Source: Bacteroidales bacterium
GTDB taxonomy: Bacteria > Bacteroidota > Bacteroidia > Bacteroidales > ML635J-15
Assembly (NCBI GenBank): GCA_017620015.1
Contig: JAFZRE010000033.1
Span: 1-64,000 of the forward strand
DNA length: 64,000 nt
Direction: 5' to 3'
Shown: positions 62,059 to 64,000 of the stretch, one piece after another
How positions within the stretch are numbered: position 1 is the first letter of the stretch
Layout of the letters: the number at the start of each line of letters is the position of its first letter
Translations under genes and position numbers: made by a program
The notes under the pieces: generated by a model
The model's database searches: none
What the model saw: the letters and a program-made list of their open reading frames with translations, nothing else
What the model was told of the DNA's origin: nothing

Positions 62059-64000
62059 TTATTCAATATCTTTCTTAAAAATAATACCGTTAGGTGTCAA
62101 ATAGAAATCTTTGTCTTTAATTAGATATTTCAAGGTGTTAATTCCGCAACGGATTTTTTCTGGCATATTGGAATAATCCTTTATTGATTCACCTTTTCCT
62201 AAAACTTTGTCTTCTTGAGCATTAGTGTTTTTTAGTAAAATAATTGTGTTGTTTTTGGTTTCAAATCTGCATACAACATATAGACGTTGCGATAACATAT
62301 TATCCTCCATTTCAAATAATTCTTGTGGAGATTCCTTGTATAGCAATAGCATATCTCCTGATGTTATTTGTTGAGTCTGTTGTAATATGACATTCTTTTT
62401 TTTGCTAATCATTGTCGTTGGAATATCATCTAACCCAGATTTCCTATTGTTGCTTATATCAAATAAACTCCATATACGATATTCTTTGATGGTCTTGTCT
62501 TCGCATTCGTACTTGCACATAGTGTACAAATCACCCATTTCTGCGTAATAGTATTGCTTGTATTTCTTGTCGGACAGGTATGTCTGTTTCTTTATCTGTA
62601 GTGGATTTTTTTTAGAGGAGTAACATCTTATATGTCTAATCCTGTTTACTTTACATTCTTCAGAAAAATCAATTTCCCCATTTTTGTTTTTCTTGTACAT
62701 ATATATGCCAGATGCACATGCTTCTTTTAATAATGTCTTTTCTTTAAACTGGTTTTTAATTATTTTGAACAAATCTTTGTCAACTATTGCCATTTCAAGT
62801 TCTTCCCAATTCTTGAAGCCAGAATCATTGTCGTTTTCCTTGTATTTAAGTTTTCGTCTAACAACATATAGGATTTCTTCACTTGTCTTTATTGAACCAT
62901 CGTCGTTGCAAAGCAGTTTCCCGTTCTCGTCTTTTAATCCTTGGGTTATTGCGCCGTAAAATGTTTCTCCGTGCAGTTTTCCTCTAATGCAATCGCCAGT
63001 AATCCACTCTTTTGCTTGCGGAATAGGATGTCCGTGTTTATCTTTTTTTATTGTACCGTCGTCGTTGAGTTCATATATAACATTGCCTTCGGAATCTTTT
63101 AACGGAACAATTTTGCCTCTTATGCGTTTGCGTCTGTGTGCAGGAGTTAGTGCTTGGTTCTTTTCGATGTGATTTACAAGTATATTTTCTTCGATAAAAG
63201 GAACTATTTTGGAAATGTTTCCAGATAAGCCGCATCTCCTTTTTTCAGTTTCAAGTTCTTTTTCAAGAGTTTCTGTGTTTTCGTTGAGATGCTTCTTTTC
63301 TTGTATCTTGAAGAATAATTCAAGCATTTTTTCTCTTTGTGCAGCAGTTGGAATCAAAGTCAATACTGTTGCATCAATGGCATGGTGTGAATGTTTGTCT
63401 CGATTTTTCTTTTCGTCCGCGCTTTGTATTCCAAGCATTTTTCTGAAGTTGGAAGTTACGCTTCCTTTTTGGACTTCAACCTTGTTGAAAACAGTCTTTA
63501 AATAATGGTATGCGTATTTTGTTATTATTCTTGTGTCGTTCAACTGGTTGTTTCTAAAACCAGAAGTTACTTCAGTCATAGTAAATCTTTCGACTTTATT
63601 TTGCCAGTATTCAAGTTCCATTTGCCACAAATGGCGTTGCTGGATACAATGGTCCTTTCTGTCTTTTGTCTGTGCTCTCTTAGATTGTGATTTCCAGTAT
63701 TCGACATTTTCTTTCAGTTTTTCCACTTTTTCAAACCATGGTTGGATATTACGTTTAATTTCTTCATAGTTTGCAAGTTGGGTTGGCATCTGGTTCTTTT
63801 TTACTGTGCGGTTAAAATGTGCGTCACAGATTGTAAGGTTTGCCAATGAATCGTCAAATGAAATGCTGCGAGGAATTGTGTGTTCGATGTCAAATGCGTT
63901 GTCATCGAATAGGTTCGTAATGTTAATTATTTTCCCTGTGTATATACATATTCCTCCTTGTTCAAGCCATAAGCGGTATTTAGTTATATCTTTTTTGTAT
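62059..64000 (-). CDS. cas9: Cas9, C-terminal part (runs off window)
   Basis: The minus-strand frame is open from the window edge to the stop at 62059: about 646 residues, lacking the N-terminal half. The HNH nuclease site is visible near the edge: GGICIYTGKIIN, then FDIEHTIPRS with the catalytic His, and SFDDSLANLTICDAHFNRTV. RuvC-III follows as KHSHHAIDATVLTLIP (His and Asp). The remaining ~400 residues are the PAM-interacting/C-terminal region. Cas9 cuts DNA guided by crRNA and tracrRNA; RuvC-I, the bridge helix and RuvC-II are beyond the window, and no tracrRNA is identified here. The Met at 63846 is internal, not the start. Confidence 0.96.
   Translation of the reverse strand, partial: YKKDITKYRLWLEQGGICIYTGKIINITNLFDDNAFDIEHTIPRSISFDDSLANLTICDAHFNRTVKKNQMPTQLANYEEIKRNIQPWFEKVEKLKENVEYWKSQSKRAQTKDRKDHCIQQRHLWQMELEYWQNKVERFTMTEVTSGFRNNQLNDTRIITKYAYHYLKTVFNKVEVQKGSVTSNFRKMLGIQSADEKKNRDKHSHHAIDATVLTLIPTAAQREKMLELFFKIQEKKHLNENTETLEKELETEKRRCGLSGNISKIVPFIEENILVNHIEKNQALTPAHRRKRIRGKIVPLKDSEGNVIYELNDDGTIKKDKHGHPIPQAKEWITGDCIRGKLHGETFYGAITQGLKDENGKLLCNDDGSIKTSEEILYVVRRKLKYKENDNDSGFKNWEELEMAIVDKDLFKIIKNQFKEKTLLKEACASGIYMYKKNKNGEIDFSEECKVNRIRHIRCYSSKKNPLQIKKQTYLSDKKYKQYYYAEMGDLYTMCKYECEDKTIKEYRIWSLFDISNNRKSGLDDIPTTMISKKKNVILQQTQQITSGDMLLLYKESPQELFEMEDNMLSQRLYVVCRFETKNNTIILLKNTNAQEDKVLGKGESIKDYSNMPEKIRCGINTLKYLIKDKDFYLTPNGIIFKKDIE

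Noticed and set aside
63844..63846. Met at 63846 as the start of a short Cas9
   Set aside because: The frame continues upstream through the HNH site FDIEHTIPRS to the window end, so this Met is internal.

Overview
The window looks like chromosomal DNA of an uncultured Bacteroidales (phylum Bacteroidota). Evidence seen in the sequence: many upstream regions carry the Bacteroidota -7 box TAnnTTTG; one secreted protein ends in a type IX secretion sorting domain; there are a TonB-dependent receptor, an RprXY-like two-component pair and a BspA-type leucine-rich repeat protein; and there is a type II-C CRISPR locus with 47-nt repeats and mostly 30-nt spacers. Several intergenic regions hold palindromic and simple repeats.

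Layout. 1-2.65 kb: end of an unknown gene, a lipoprotein and a large LRR_5 protein. 2.9-20.5 kb: the most unusual region, a nine-gene co-oriented cassette with overlapping or tightly spaced genes: GH25 lysozyme-like protein, membrane vWA protein, HSP70/actin-fold ATPase, two-TM protein with a long cytoplasmic tail, an 1859-aa fusion of a SEDS-like membrane glycosyltransferase domain and a class B PBP transpeptidase, a transglutaminase-like protein, an M50-like membrane metalloprotease, an unknown protein, and a BrxL-like AAA+ ATPase without a Lon protease domain. I infer a dedicated envelope/peptidoglycan machine under NTPase control, possibly a conflict or defence system; no function is proven. 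20.5-26.4 kb: ABCG-like transporter, Kef-type antiporter and FolD, all on the minus strand.

26.5-32 kb: two paralogous lipoproteins, then an accessory island next to tRNA-Val. It contains a 911-bp passenger-carrying, transposase-decayed IS1595-like element with 25-bp inverted repeats and an 8-bp target duplication, inserted at the stop codon of a gene. Beside it is a three-gene restriction-modification operon in which 1262 bp are inverted between six-base inverted repeats. Flipping that segment in silico restores two intact genes in frame: a ~495-aa N6-adenine methyltransferase and a ~222-aa nuclease-like protein.

32-58.5 kb: mainly housekeeping and envelope genes (folC, lipid kinase, polysaccharide deacetylase, YdcF-like, 5-FTHF cycloligase, TonB receptor, asparaginase, adenylate kinase with a one-base frameshift in its P-loop, hpt, a T9SS-secreted adhesin-like protein, yidD, an HTH protein divergent from an FtsA-like actin-fold protein, rprXY-like genes, a phosphatase-family protein with substituted metal ligands, enoyl-CoA hydratase family, kamB-like, kamA, and a radical SAM/lipoprotein pair). 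58.7-64 kb: a small overlapping gene pair, a CRISPR array (11 repeats, 10 spacers), cas2, cas1 and the C-terminal part of cas9, which runs off the window end.
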